64,000 nucleotides of DNA from positions 112,584 through 176,583 of the forward strand of contig NZ_LXFV01000015.1 in assembly GCF_002847345.1 (NCBI RefSeq), given 5' to 3'. The DNA is from Pectobacterium peruviense. GTDB lineage: Bacteria; Pseudomonadota; Gammaproteobacteria; Enterobacterales; Enterobacteriaceae. A program made the translations under genes and the position numbers. The notes under the pieces are model-generated. The model worked only from the letters and a program-made list of their open reading frames with translations, had not been told where the DNA came from and did no database searches. The stretch's first letter is position 1, and the number at the start of each line of letters is the position of its first letter. This document shows, piece by piece, positions 28,275-39,107 of the stretch.

Positions 28275-29879
28275 ATGAGTCCCAGACGTAGTGAGCATAA
28301 GATCAATATGTTGCAGTTACTGGTCGCAGGTATGCTGCCATTGCTGCTCGGATTGTTGTTCACTTTTGTAGAGTCCAGATTAATGGTAAAGCGCGATTTG
28401 GAATCCACCGCGCAAATTGCCATGAATCATGCTGAGAATATTTCGACACAAGCATGGAAGATGGTGGATCGCCTCCAGCACTTTCATGGTCAGCCCTGCA
28501 ACGTCATTGCCGATGAACTGCAACGTCTTGGCTCGATTTTTTCTTACTTTCGTGCGATTGGCGTGACTCATAATACCGACGTCTATTGCTCTTCAACTTT
28601 TGGTAGCACACTGACGCCAATAAGCCGCATCATTCAACAACCATTGCCGGATACCTATTCTGAACGCTGGAGCCTGTCGATCGCAGGTTCAGACAACGTA
28701 AAAGGACGCCCAGCGCTGATTTTCGTCCAGATGCCCCTCACGGGTTACGGCGCTTACGCTATGGTCGATGCGCAATACCTCATTGATCTTATGATTGCGA
28801 TTAGCCAAATCCGGGGCTATGAACTCATTCTGCAAATGGATAATGGTCACCCAATTCAAACTGGCCCGACAATTGCGCCTCGCGCCGGCTTATTTTCTAC
28901 CTCTGCGCTTGAAATCAAATCGGACCGCTTTCCCATTACTATCCATATTATCGCCCCCGCCTCTCAGGAAATAACGAACTGGAAGCAGGCATTTTTCACG
29001 TTTCTGCCACTGGCAATGATTCTCTCTCTGCTTTTCACTACGGCGATGTGGTACTGGCAAAAACGTAAATTATTATTCCGCGATGAAATCCGTAAAGGCA
29101 TTGCTAACGGCGAATTTTCCGTATATTACCAGCCAATCTATGATGCGGATTCGCACTCCTGCACTGGCGTTGAAACATTACTCCGTTGGCGGCGCAGTAA
29201 TGGCCAGTGGATTAGACCCGATGTATTTATCTCTGCCGCCGAAGCAGAAAGTATGATCATCCCCATCACTCGGCATTTATTTGATCTGGTCGCATCCGAT
29301 ATCGCCAGCTGGCAGGTGAAACCCGGATTTCATCTGGGGCTCAACGTTGCAGCCGAGCATTTGCATCATCCAAGTTTCGTACCAGACGTACATCGCTTTG
29401 CGGAGAAGGTCGCCTCACATTCATTAAGCATTACGCTGGAACTCACAGAACGTAACCTCATCAGCAACGGTCCTGAAATCATACAGCGCCTGCATCAGTT
29501 GCGTGAAGATGGCTTTATGATTGCCATCGATGACTTTGGCACTGGCCACTGTTCACTCTCTTATCTGCAAAATTTTCCGCTGGATTGCCTGAAAATAGAT
29601 CAGGGATTCGTCAGTGCGATTTCATCTCCGGACGAAGAAGCTCCTATTCTTGATGCCATTATTAATTTAAGCCATCGCATCAAGCTTCAATCCATCGCGG
29701 AAGGCGTGGAAACCGAACAGCAACTCATGTATTTACAGCGGCGCGGTGTCAAATATATACAGGGATTCCTTTATGCTAAGCCGATGGACAATGAATCGTT
29801 GCATGTCTGGCTTCACTATAATGGTAATAAATCGATTGAGAGTTTTATCAATAAAAACGTGGAAGGGGAAAATAAGTAA
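28275..29879 (+). CDS. Membrane c-di-GMP phosphodiesterase with CSS-motif sensor and EAL domain
   Basis: The 534-residue protein has a membrane helix near 13-32, a periplasmic CSS-motif domain (about 35-235; the first Cys in HGQPCNVI and the signature CSSTFG), a second helix near 238-258, and a C-terminal EAL domain (about 265-515). The EAL motif reads ETLLRW, keeping the catalytic Glu. NVAAEH, ELTER, DDFGTG, KIDQGF and IAEGVE are all present, so phosphodiesterase activity is expected. In E. coli the CSS-type PDEs are controlled by DsbA/DsbB redox; dsbA is in this window at 60.6 kb. AAGGAG precedes the ATG. The specific E. coli orthologue is unclear. Confidence 0.92.
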   Translation: MSPRRSEHKINMLQLLVAGMLPLLLGLLFTFVESRLMVKRDLESTAQIAMNHAENISTQAWKMVDRLQHFHGQPCNVIADELQRLGSIFSYFRAIGVTHNTDVYCSSTFGSTLTPISRIIQQPLPDTYSERWSLSIAGSDNVKGRPALIFVQMPLTGYGAYAMVDAQYLIDLMIAISQIRGYELILQMDNGHPIQTGPTIAPRAGLFSTSALEIKSDRFPITIHIIAPASQEITNWKQAFFTFLPLAMILSLLFTTAMWYWQKRKLLFRDEIRKGIANGEFSVYYQPIYDADSHSCTGVETLLRWRRSNGQWIRPDVFISAAEAESMIIPITRHLFDLVASDIASWQVKPGFHLGLNVAAEHLHHPSFVPDVHRFAEKVASHSLSITLELTERNLISNGPEIIQRLHQLREDGFMIAIDDFGTGHCSLSYLQNFPLDCLKIDQGFVSAISSPDEEAPILDAIINLSHRIKLQSIAEGVETEQQLMYLQRRGVKYIQGFLYAKPMDNESLHVWLHYNGNKSIESFINKNVEGENK

Positions 29880-29909
29880 TAACCGGCGGAAGCCTGTCCA
29901 CCGGTTTTC
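29880..29909 (+). terminator. Terminator between the EAL gene and ompX-like gene
   Basis: The stem AACCGG/CCGGTT with inner GGA/TCC is followed by TTTT on the plus strand. It lies between the convergent stops at 29879 and 29923. Confidence 0.7.
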
Positions 29910-29922
29910 TATGTCAGGAAAA

Positions 29923-30447
29923 TCAGAAACGATAACCGACGCCAATATTAAAGCTATCTACACGCGTTTCATAAATTTTTGTGCCTTCGTAGCCAATATC
30001 AATTGCCCAGTTGGCTACTGGCGTAATTTGGATACCAGCGCCGTAAGCAAAGCTGGATTTGCTTTCACTACCAGATTCACGGAAAGCATCTCCTTCTTCC
30101 CAACTGGATTTACCGTGGCCAATACCCGCCAAACCATAAACACTGACATATTCGTTAAAGCGGTAAGATGGGCCAGCCATGAGTGAATAATATTTCAGTT
30201 TATAAACATCATTGCTTGAATTCTGATAATACTCTGTTTGTTCCGCGCTCACATAAGTGAAAGAGCCAATAATGCCAAGAGCGGAATCACCCTGATAATG
30301 GTATTTGGCCGTAATCCCTTTTGGATCTTTAAAATCATCGACTTTCGCCTGGGCATAACCCAAGGACACCGTTTGTGTCGCCTGAGCAACAGACATTCCC
30401 ATAGCACAAGCAATCAGAGTGGAAAGCAGCAGTGTTGTTTTTTTCAT
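29923..30447 (-). CDS. OmpX/Ail/Lom-family outer-membrane beta-barrel protein
   Basis: The 174-residue precursor has a signal peptide (MKKTTLLLSTLIACAMGMSVAQA) and alternating amphipathic strands of an 8-strand barrel. It ends NIGVGYRF with the C-terminal Phe needed for outer-membrane assembly. It contains the family segments GITAKYHYQ, LMAGPSYRFNEYVSVYGLAGIGHG and AIDIGYEGTKI. OmpX/Ail proteins contribute to adhesion, serum resistance or envelope adaptation. I chose the ATG at 30447 because it begins a standard signal peptide; an ATG at 30465 would add six residues. Whether it is the true OmpX orthologue or a paralogue is not settled. Confidence 0.9.
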   Translation of the reverse strand: MKKTTLLLSTLIACAMGMSVAQATQTVSLGYAQAKVDDFKDPKGITAKYHYQGDSALGIIGSFTYVSAEQTEYYQNSSNDVYKLKYYSLMAGPSYRFNEYVSVYGLAGIGHGKSSWEEGDAFRESGSESKSSFAYGAGIQITPVANWAIDIGYEGTKIYETRVDSFNIGVGYRF

Positions 30448-30863
30448 GATCGAAACATCTTCCATGTTTGAATAAAAAAGACGGTTTCAACAAAGCGAAT
30501 ATATAACTATCGCGAATGTTGGCCGCACACAAACTTACATTTAAATACGGCGAGGTAAAGTCAGGCTTATTTTTAAACAACGAGAAGCATTATTATTTTA
30601 ATCATTAAAAAACAAAAGGATAAGAATCATTCAGGGTAATTAACGCGCACTTTTTTACTCTGTTTTTGGGAACATTCCGAACTAAACGCTGGGAAAATAT
30701 GGCAATACTCAACGCCAAAGAATACTGATAAAAAACCCTGTTCTTTGAAGGAGTATTTTTATAAATGACTAGTTTTAGACATGAGTACTTTAGAAACGAA
30801 CGGTATGAATAGACGATGTTGAAGCAGGATGAAAAATGAAAATGAGTTACTGGGGAAGAATGT
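30448..30863. other. Intergenic region between ompX-like gene and tRNA-Pro
   Basis: These 416 bp are AT-rich and carry the leftward promoter of the ompX-like gene and the trailer of the tRNA. I see no convincing coding frame, repeat or strong terminator. Confidence 0.4.
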
Positions 30864-30940
30864 TGGTCGGCGAGAGAGGATTCGAACCTCCGACCCACTG
30901 GTCCCAAACCAGTTGCGCTACCAAGCTGCGCTACTCGCCG
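30864..30940 (-). tRNA. proM: tRNA-Pro (anticodon UGG)
   Basis: The 77-nt minus-strand cloverleaf begins CGGCGAGTAGCGCAGC. It has an acceptor stem CGGCGAG/CTCGCCG, anticodon stem ACTGG/CCAGT enclosing the loop TTTGGGA (anticodon TGG), T-arm GGAGG-TTCGAAT-CCTCT, and encoded CCA. It appears identical to E. coli proM as I recall it. It stands alone beside eptB. Confidence 0.97.
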
Positions 30941-31077
30941 AATGCGGGCGCATATTACTGCTACCTTATTAGAGCGTCAATACCTTTTTCGCAAAAGGAT
31001 TCTGGCTGCTGTTAAAGTATCCATTCCTTGTATTTACAGCCTGAAACCCGACGTCCTTGTCTGTGGTTCATGTCAAT

Positions 31078-31264
<187 letters not shown>

Positions 31265-31274
<10 letters not shown>

Positions 31275-32947
31275 GCGGGTTTCTGACACCAGTTATTTTT
31301 AGGGTTAATACCGCCATCAGGCGACGTGTATCCCAGACATCCAAGAACCGTGTCAAACAGCTCTTCATGGCGATGTGTTTTGCCAACGCGCTGTTGCGCC
31401 TTCAACTGCTCAAACGCATGCAGATTATCGGTGTCAGCCAGAAATTTATCTGATGTCCATACCATCATCGGTGAACGGAACTGTTCAGGCGGCGCCATCT
31501 GACGCGGCGTACCATGCAAATGGTAGTTATCATCGATGGACTCACCATGATCGGAAGCATAAAACACAATCGCTTTCTTATCCCGAACCTGATCGATCAC
31601 GCTATCAATAAAGCTATCGGTATAGAGCACGCTATTATCAAAAGCATTAATCAGCTGATCACGCGTACAGGATGCATCAACGCCCATACACTCTGGCTGA
31701 TAGCGCGCATAGCTGCGTGGATACCGCATGGAATACAGGTAGTGGGAACCCTTGGTATGCAGCACAATCAGATGCTTACCTTTAGGGTAGCGTGCCAGCG
31801 ATTCCTTGACCTCATCAACCAGCAACATATCCTGCACTGATTTACCGTCATTGTGCTTCTCTGATGCAATCATTTCGCGGAAAGAATAGTTGTTCGCTTC
31901 AATGCTATTGTAAAACCACACCTCACTTTGCATAGCAAACAGCTCGGAGGTAAAGCCCAACTCTTTCATTACGGCAAAGACATTCTGTTCTTTCAGCGTT
32001 CGTTGCGGGTTGTCTTCCGTACCGCCTTCTCGCACAAACATACAACGCATGGAAAGCTTAGTTGAGGTATCACACGATTGGCCACGGAATGCGACCAGAT
32101 TCTTTTCTTTTGATAGCTTCGGCGTCGTATCTCTTTCGTAGCCTAATAGCCCCATGTGATCCCAGCGGGTTGTTTCACCAATAATGAAAACCACGTAGGT
32201 ATCGTCAATGCCTTCCGGCGGGACGTAGGTAAAGTGCTGAGCCGGATCGAAAAGATTGGAGGAGTCCTGGCTCTCGTCATACTTGGTGTACGCAAACAAT
32301 CCTAACGCGGATAACCAGTTAGAAGGCAGATACGAGTGAGCCACTACGCCACCATAGCTGGGCAGATCCACATTGGATTCTCGCTCGGATATCGACTGAA
32401 TGTTGTCCATATAGCGAAGCGGCATCCAAACCAGCGCAACGACGGCCACAAGAATCAAAAGAGGAATCAAACGCTTTCCTGGTAATTTAAGCTGCTCGAT
32501 CAGCGTATGACGCAGTGAGTTTTTCCAGATCAAAAACAGCGGCAGCGCACTTACCACCAGCATCCACAGGAAGAAACGAAAACCAATAACTTCTTTAGAA
32601 AGATCAATATCCGTGGTCATGACCGCTGCAATAATCCCATAGCCGATCACGACATTAAAAAACGTCATGTAATAGCTTGCAGCGACGGAAATCAGCACTA
32701 AGAAAGAAGCAATAACTCGATAAAAACGACGTCCCCCAAGTGAAATGATTCTCATCAGGAAAAAGGTGAATAAGATACTCGCTGTCAATTCGACAAGAGC
32801 GGGAATGAATGTTGGAACCTGGCTACCAGCAGAGAGTGAAAAATAATCAAACCGACGGTAATACACTGAGATATTGAGAAAAAGGCCAATATAAACTGCC
32901 AGGACAAACGATAACTTGGGTTGCGAAAAAGATGCTACAAACTTCAT
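31265..32947 (-). CDS. eptB: Kdo2-lipid A phosphoethanolamine 7''-transferase
   Basis: The 560-residue inner-membrane enzyme has five N-terminal membrane helices (to about 175) and a periplasmic sulfatase-like domain. That domain has GETTRWDHMG (metal-binding Glu258), the nucleophile Thr296 in CDTSTKLSMRC, and the metal ligands in YASDHGES and HGTPR. It matches E. coli EptB (YhjW), which adds phosphoethanolamine to the outer Kdo of lipopolysaccharide. The final residues KPAIP and stop differ from E. coli because the frame ends inside an ERIC element. GGAG lies about 12 bases before the ATG. Confidence 0.95.
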
Positions 32948-33203
32948 TATGACAAGTGCTCCAACAAAACCTTTCTTATTATCTGAAGCTATACGACAAC
33001 ATCCCTATGCCTGAGTTCAACGGAAATAATCAGACTCTCAGGCATTTTTATATCGCAAACAGCAAATAGGCTCACATCGTTTAATTAGTAAATATTACTT
33101 ATGATTAAGTAGGGAAAACAGGAAAAAATTGTCCTTTTATGTGAATAGAACCACTAAAAAATAAAAAGTGCGATTCCAACATTTACTGAAAAATCACCGT
33201 TGC

Positions 33204-34913
<1,710 letters not shown>

Positions 34914-35176
34914 TTAGCGAATGGCCGCAGTACATAACAACGGAGGGGAAAATACGAGGCGAGAAAAAGAGAAATGCCAAGCGCGCCGCAAGATGATTTA
35001 TCGTTTGCAACCCCGACAAGAAAGACAGGAATATGCTTCGCATTCTAAAAAAGAAACACTGGAAAAAGATTTGCCCGATGGCATAACGGAAAAACAATCT
35101 GCGGAGAATTTATCGTAGCGCGACTGATGGCACATTGGCGTGTATAATGCGGAGAAATGCGCATGTCCCTGCGGCA

Positions 35177-35302
35177 TATACCCTAAATAATTCGAGTTGC
35201 AGGAAGGCGGCAATACAGTGAGTCCCCAAGAGCTTACTCAAGTAAGTGACTGGGGTGAGCGAGGAAGCCAACGCACATGTAGCTTGAAGTATAACGGGTA
35301 TA
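35177..35302 (+). repeat. ERIC element (copy D) in the ligB-gmk intergenic region
   Basis: This 126-bp element starts TATACCCTAAATAATTCGAG and ends AACGGGTATA, with the core GAGTCCCCAAGAGCTTACTC / AAGTAAGTGACTGGGGTGAG. It ends 36 bp before the gmk ATG. The remaining 280 bp toward ligB hold no evident gene and should contain both promoters, unless the ERIC influences gmk expression. Confidence 0.93.
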
Positions 35303-35326
35303 TCAATATCCACCATCGTAACGTAA

Positions 35327-35962
<636 letters not shown>

Positions 35963-36015
35963 CGCCTCTTTCAGTATGATGCCCAGTCATTTTATTTCCT
36001 GTGGAGTAGCACATT

Positions 36016-36291
36016 ATGGCACGCGTAACTGTTCAAGACGCTGTAGAGAAAATTGGTAACCGTTTTGACCTGGTGTTGGTCGCTGCTCGTCGCGCCCGTC
36101 AACTCCAGACTGGCGGCAAAGATCCGTTGGTTCCTGAAGAAAACGATAAGTACACCGTGATCGCACTGCGTGAGATCGAAGACGGTCTGATCAACAACCA
36201 GATTCTGGATGTTCGTGACCGTCAGGAACAGCAAGAGCAGGAAGCCGCAGAGATTCAAGCGGTCACCGCAATTGCTGAAGGCCGCCGTTAA
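36016..36291 (+). CDS. rpoZ: RNA polymerase omega subunit
   Basis: The 91-residue subunit begins [20 protein letters not shown] and matches E. coli omega in length and sequence. It helps assemble beta-prime into RNA polymerase and forms part of a ppGpp-binding site. GGAG precedes the ATG by about 10 bases. It lies between gmk and spoT, which makes the ppGpp enzyme. Confidence 0.98.
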   Translation: MARVTVQDAVEKIGNRFDLVLVAARRARQLQTGGKDPLVPEENDKYTVIALREIEDGLINNQILDVRDRQEQQEQEAAEIQAVTAIAEGRR

Positions 36292-36309
36292 TCACACCAC
36301 GAGTCGCCC

Positions 36310-38409
36310 TTGTACATTTTTGAAAGCCTTAATCTGCTGATTCAACGTTATCTTCCCGAAGATCAGATCAAACGTTTACAGCAGGCTTACTTGGTTGCAC
36401 GTGATGCTCACGAGGGGCAGACTCGCTCCAGCGGTGAACCCTATATCACACACCCTGTTGCCGTCGCCTGTATTCTGGCGGAGATGCGTCTCGATTACGA
36501 AACGCTGATGGCAGCACTGCTGCATGATGTTATAGAGGACACCCCCGCCACCTATCAGGACATGGAACAGCTTTTTGGTAAAAGCGTTGCTGAACTGGTA
36601 GAGGGCGTTTCCAAGCTGGACAAACTAAAGTTCCGCGATAAGAAAGAAGCGCAGGCTGAAAACTTTCGCAAAATGATCATGGCGATGGTGCAAGATATTC
36701 GCGTCATCCTGATCAAACTTGCAGACCGTACCCATAACATGCGCACGCTGGGGTCATTACGCCCAGACAAACGTCGCCGCATTGCCCGCGAAACGCTGGA
36801 AATATATAGCCCGCTGGCACACCGACTGGGTATCCATCACCTCAAAACCGAGTTAGAAGAACTGGGCTTTGAGGCACTGTATCCGAATCGTTATCGCGTA
36901 ATTAAAGAGGTCGTTAAGGCTGCGCGCGGTAACCGCAAGGAAATGATTCAGAAAATCCTGACGGAAATCGAAGGGCGTTTGACGGAAGCAGGGATTGCCT
37001 GCCGCGTCAGCGGTCGTGAAAAACACCTGTACTCTATCTACTGCAAAATGCACCTGAAAGAACAGCGTTTTCACTCCATCATGGATATCTACGCGTTTCG
37101 GGTCATCGTCAAAGAGTTGGACACCTGCTATCGCGTGCTCGGTCAGGTTCACAGCCTGTATAAGCCACGTCCAGGCCGAGTGAAAGATTATATCGCCATT
37201 CCCAAAGCTAACGGCTATCAATCACTGCATACGTCTCTGATTGGTCCACACGGCGTCCCAGTCGAAGTACAAATTCGCACCGATGACATGGATCAAATGG
37301 CGGAAATGGGTGTTGCTGCGCACTGGGCTTATAAAGAAGGCGAGAGCAGCACCACCGCACAGGTACGCGCACAGCGCTGGATGCAAAGCCTGCTGGAACT
37401 TCAGCAAAGCGCCGGTAGCTCGTTTGAATTTATCGAAAGCGTTAAGTCCGATCTCTTCCCTGACGAGATGTACGTCTTTACGCCGGAAGGCCGCATTGTG
37501 GAACTCCCTGCAGGCGCGACGCCCGTCGATTTCGCTTACGCAGTACACACCGATATCGGCCACGCCTGCGTCGGCGCGCGCGTTGACCGTCAGCCTTATC
37601 CGCTGTCACAATCGCTCACCAGCGGCCAAACCGTTGAAATCATTACCGCACCGGGTGCAAGACCAAATGCCGCGTGGCTTAACTTTGTGGTTAGCTCCAG
37701 AGCGCGTTCCAAAATTCGCCAGATGCTGAAAAACCTCAAGCGTGATGATTCCGTGAGCCTCGGACGTCGTTTACTGAACCACGCATTAGGCAACGGCCGC
37801 AAACTTTCCGATATCCCTGAAAAGTCGATTCAGCTTGAGCTTGAGCGCATGAAGCTCGCTACGCTGGACGATCTGATGGCCGAAGTTGGTATGGGTAATG
37901 CCATGAGCGTCGTTGTGGCAAAAAATCTGCTGAATGAGCAATCTGAACTGGGAACTACCGGGTTACGCAAGCTTCCGATCAAAGGCGCCGATGGCGTAAT
38001 GCTCTCCTTTGCCAAATGCTGTCGCCCCATCCCAGGCGATCCGATCATTGCCCACGTCAGCCCCGGTAAAGGGCTGGTGATTCACCATGAATCCTGTCGC
38101 AACATTCGCGGCTATCAGAAAGAACCTGAAAAATTCATGGCAGTCGAATGGGATAAAGTGACGGAACAAGAGTTCATCGCTGAAATCAAAGTGGATATGT
38201 TCAACCATCAGGGCGCACTGGCGAATCTGACGGCAGCGATCAACGCCGCGAACTCTAATATTCAGAGCATCAATACGGAAGAGAGGGACGGCCGCGTATA
38301 CAGCGCCTTTATCCGCCTCACCACCCTCGACCGCGTTCATCTGGCCAACATTATGCGTAAAATTCGCGTGATGCCGGATGTTATCAAAGTTAACCGTAAC
38401 CGAAATTAA
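36310..38409 (+). CDS. spoT: Bifunctional (p)ppGpp synthetase/hydrolase SpoT
   Basis: The 699-residue protein has an N-terminal HD hydrolase domain (HPVAVACIL...LLHDVIEDT, about 45-75), a weak synthetase domain (HSIMDIYAFRVIV; KDYIAIPKANGYQSLH), a TGS domain (about 385-450, DEMYVFTPEGRIVELPAGATPVDFAY), and a C-terminal ACT domain (about 625-699). It degrades and makes the alarmone ppGpp. Translation starts with TTG at 36310, only 18 bases after rpoZ, with no real Shine-Dalgarno; homology begins exactly there (MYIFESLN). It is three residues shorter than the E. coli form because of a small difference before the last third. Confidence 0.98.
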   Translation: MYIFESLNLLIQRYLPEDQIKRLQQAYLVARDAHEGQTRSSGEPYITHPVAVACILAEMRLDYETLMAALLHDVIEDTPATYQDMEQLFGKSVAELVEGVSKLDKLKFRDKKEAQAENFRKMIMAMVQDIRVILIKLADRTHNMRTLGSLRPDKRRRIARETLEIYSPLAHRLGIHHLKTELEELGFEALYPNRYRVIKEVVKAARGNRKEMIQKILTEIEGRLTEAGIACRVSGREKHLYSIYCKMHLKEQRFHSIMDIYAFRVIVKELDTCYRVLGQVHSLYKPRPGRVKDYIAIPKANGYQSLHTSLIGPHGVPVEVQIRTDDMDQMAEMGVAAHWAYKEGESSTTAQVRAQRWMQSLLELQQSAGSSFEFIESVKSDLFPDEMYVFTPEGRIVELPAGATPVDFAYAVHTDIGHACVGARVDRQPYPLSQSLTSGQTVEIITAPGARPNAAWLNFVVSSRARSKIRQMLKNLKRDDSVSLGRRLLNHALGNGRKLSDIPEKSIQLELERMKLATLDDLMAEVGMGNAMSVVVAKNLLNEQSELGTTGLRKLPIKGADGVMLSFAKCCRPIPGDPIIAHVSPGKGLVIHHESCRNIRGYQKEPEKFMAVEWDKVTEQEFIAEIKVDMFNHQGALANLTAAINAANSNIQSINTEERDGRVYSAFIRLTTLDRVHLANIMRKIRVMPDVIKVNRNRN

Positions 38410-38414
38410 TCGTC

Positions 38415-39107
38415 ATGACCCCTCAACGTTATGCCCGCATAAAAGAAATGCTGAACTGTCGTCAGCCCGATCTGACGGTTTGCATGGAGCAGGTGCATAA
38501 ACCCCATAACATTTCTGCCGTTATCCGCACTGCGGATGCCGTCGGCGTACATCAGGTTCATGCAATTTGGCCCACCAGCCGAATGAAAACACTGGTTTCC
38601 TCCGCCGCGGGCAGTAATAGTTGGGTAGAAGTTAAAACCCATCGCACCATACATGATGCGGTCGGCCACCTGAAGAATGAGGGGATGCAGGTTCTGGCGA
38701 CCAATTTGTCTGAACACGCGGTCGATTTTCGGGAAATTGATTACACCCGCCCGACCTGTATTCTGCTCGGACAAGAAAAAACCGGTATAACTACTGAAGC
38801 GCTCAAACTGGCCGATCGGGATATCATCATACCGATGACCGGCATGGTGCAGTCGCTGAATGTCTCCGTGGCCTCGGCGTTGATCCTGTATGAAGCACAG
38901 CGCCAGCGCCAGAACGCTGGCATGTATCAGCGTGAAGACAGCCCACTGGATGAAGAAGAACAGCAGCGCCTGCTGTTTGAAGGGGGCTATCCGGTACTCG
39001 CGCGAGTTGCAAAACGTAAAGGGCTGCCTCGCCCGTATATTGACCATCAGGGTCAGATTGTAGCGGATACCCCGTGGTGGGCCGCGATGCAATCGTCGGA
39101 GTGCTGA
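38415..39107 (+). CDS. trmH: tRNA (guanosine18-2'-O)-methyltransferase
   Basis: The 230-residue SPOUT methyltransferase modifies G18 in the tRNA D-loop. It shows the knot motifs NISAVIRTADAVGV, ILLGQEKTGI and MVQSLNVSVASALILYE, and a C-terminal basic extension. It starts 5 bp after spoT, and its TGA shares a base with the recG ATG (TGATG), so translation is coupled. Confidence 0.97.
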   Translation: MTPQRYARIKEMLNCRQPDLTVCMEQVHKPHNISAVIRTADAVGVHQVHAIWPTSRMKTLVSSAAGSNSWVEVKTHRTIHDAVGHLKNEGMQVLATNLSEHAVDFREIDYTRPTCILLGQEKTGITTEALKLADRDIIIPMTGMVQSLNVSVASALILYEAQRQRQNAGMYQREDSPLDEEEQQRLLFEGGYPVLARVAKRKGLPRPYIDHQGQIVADTPWWAAMQSSEC

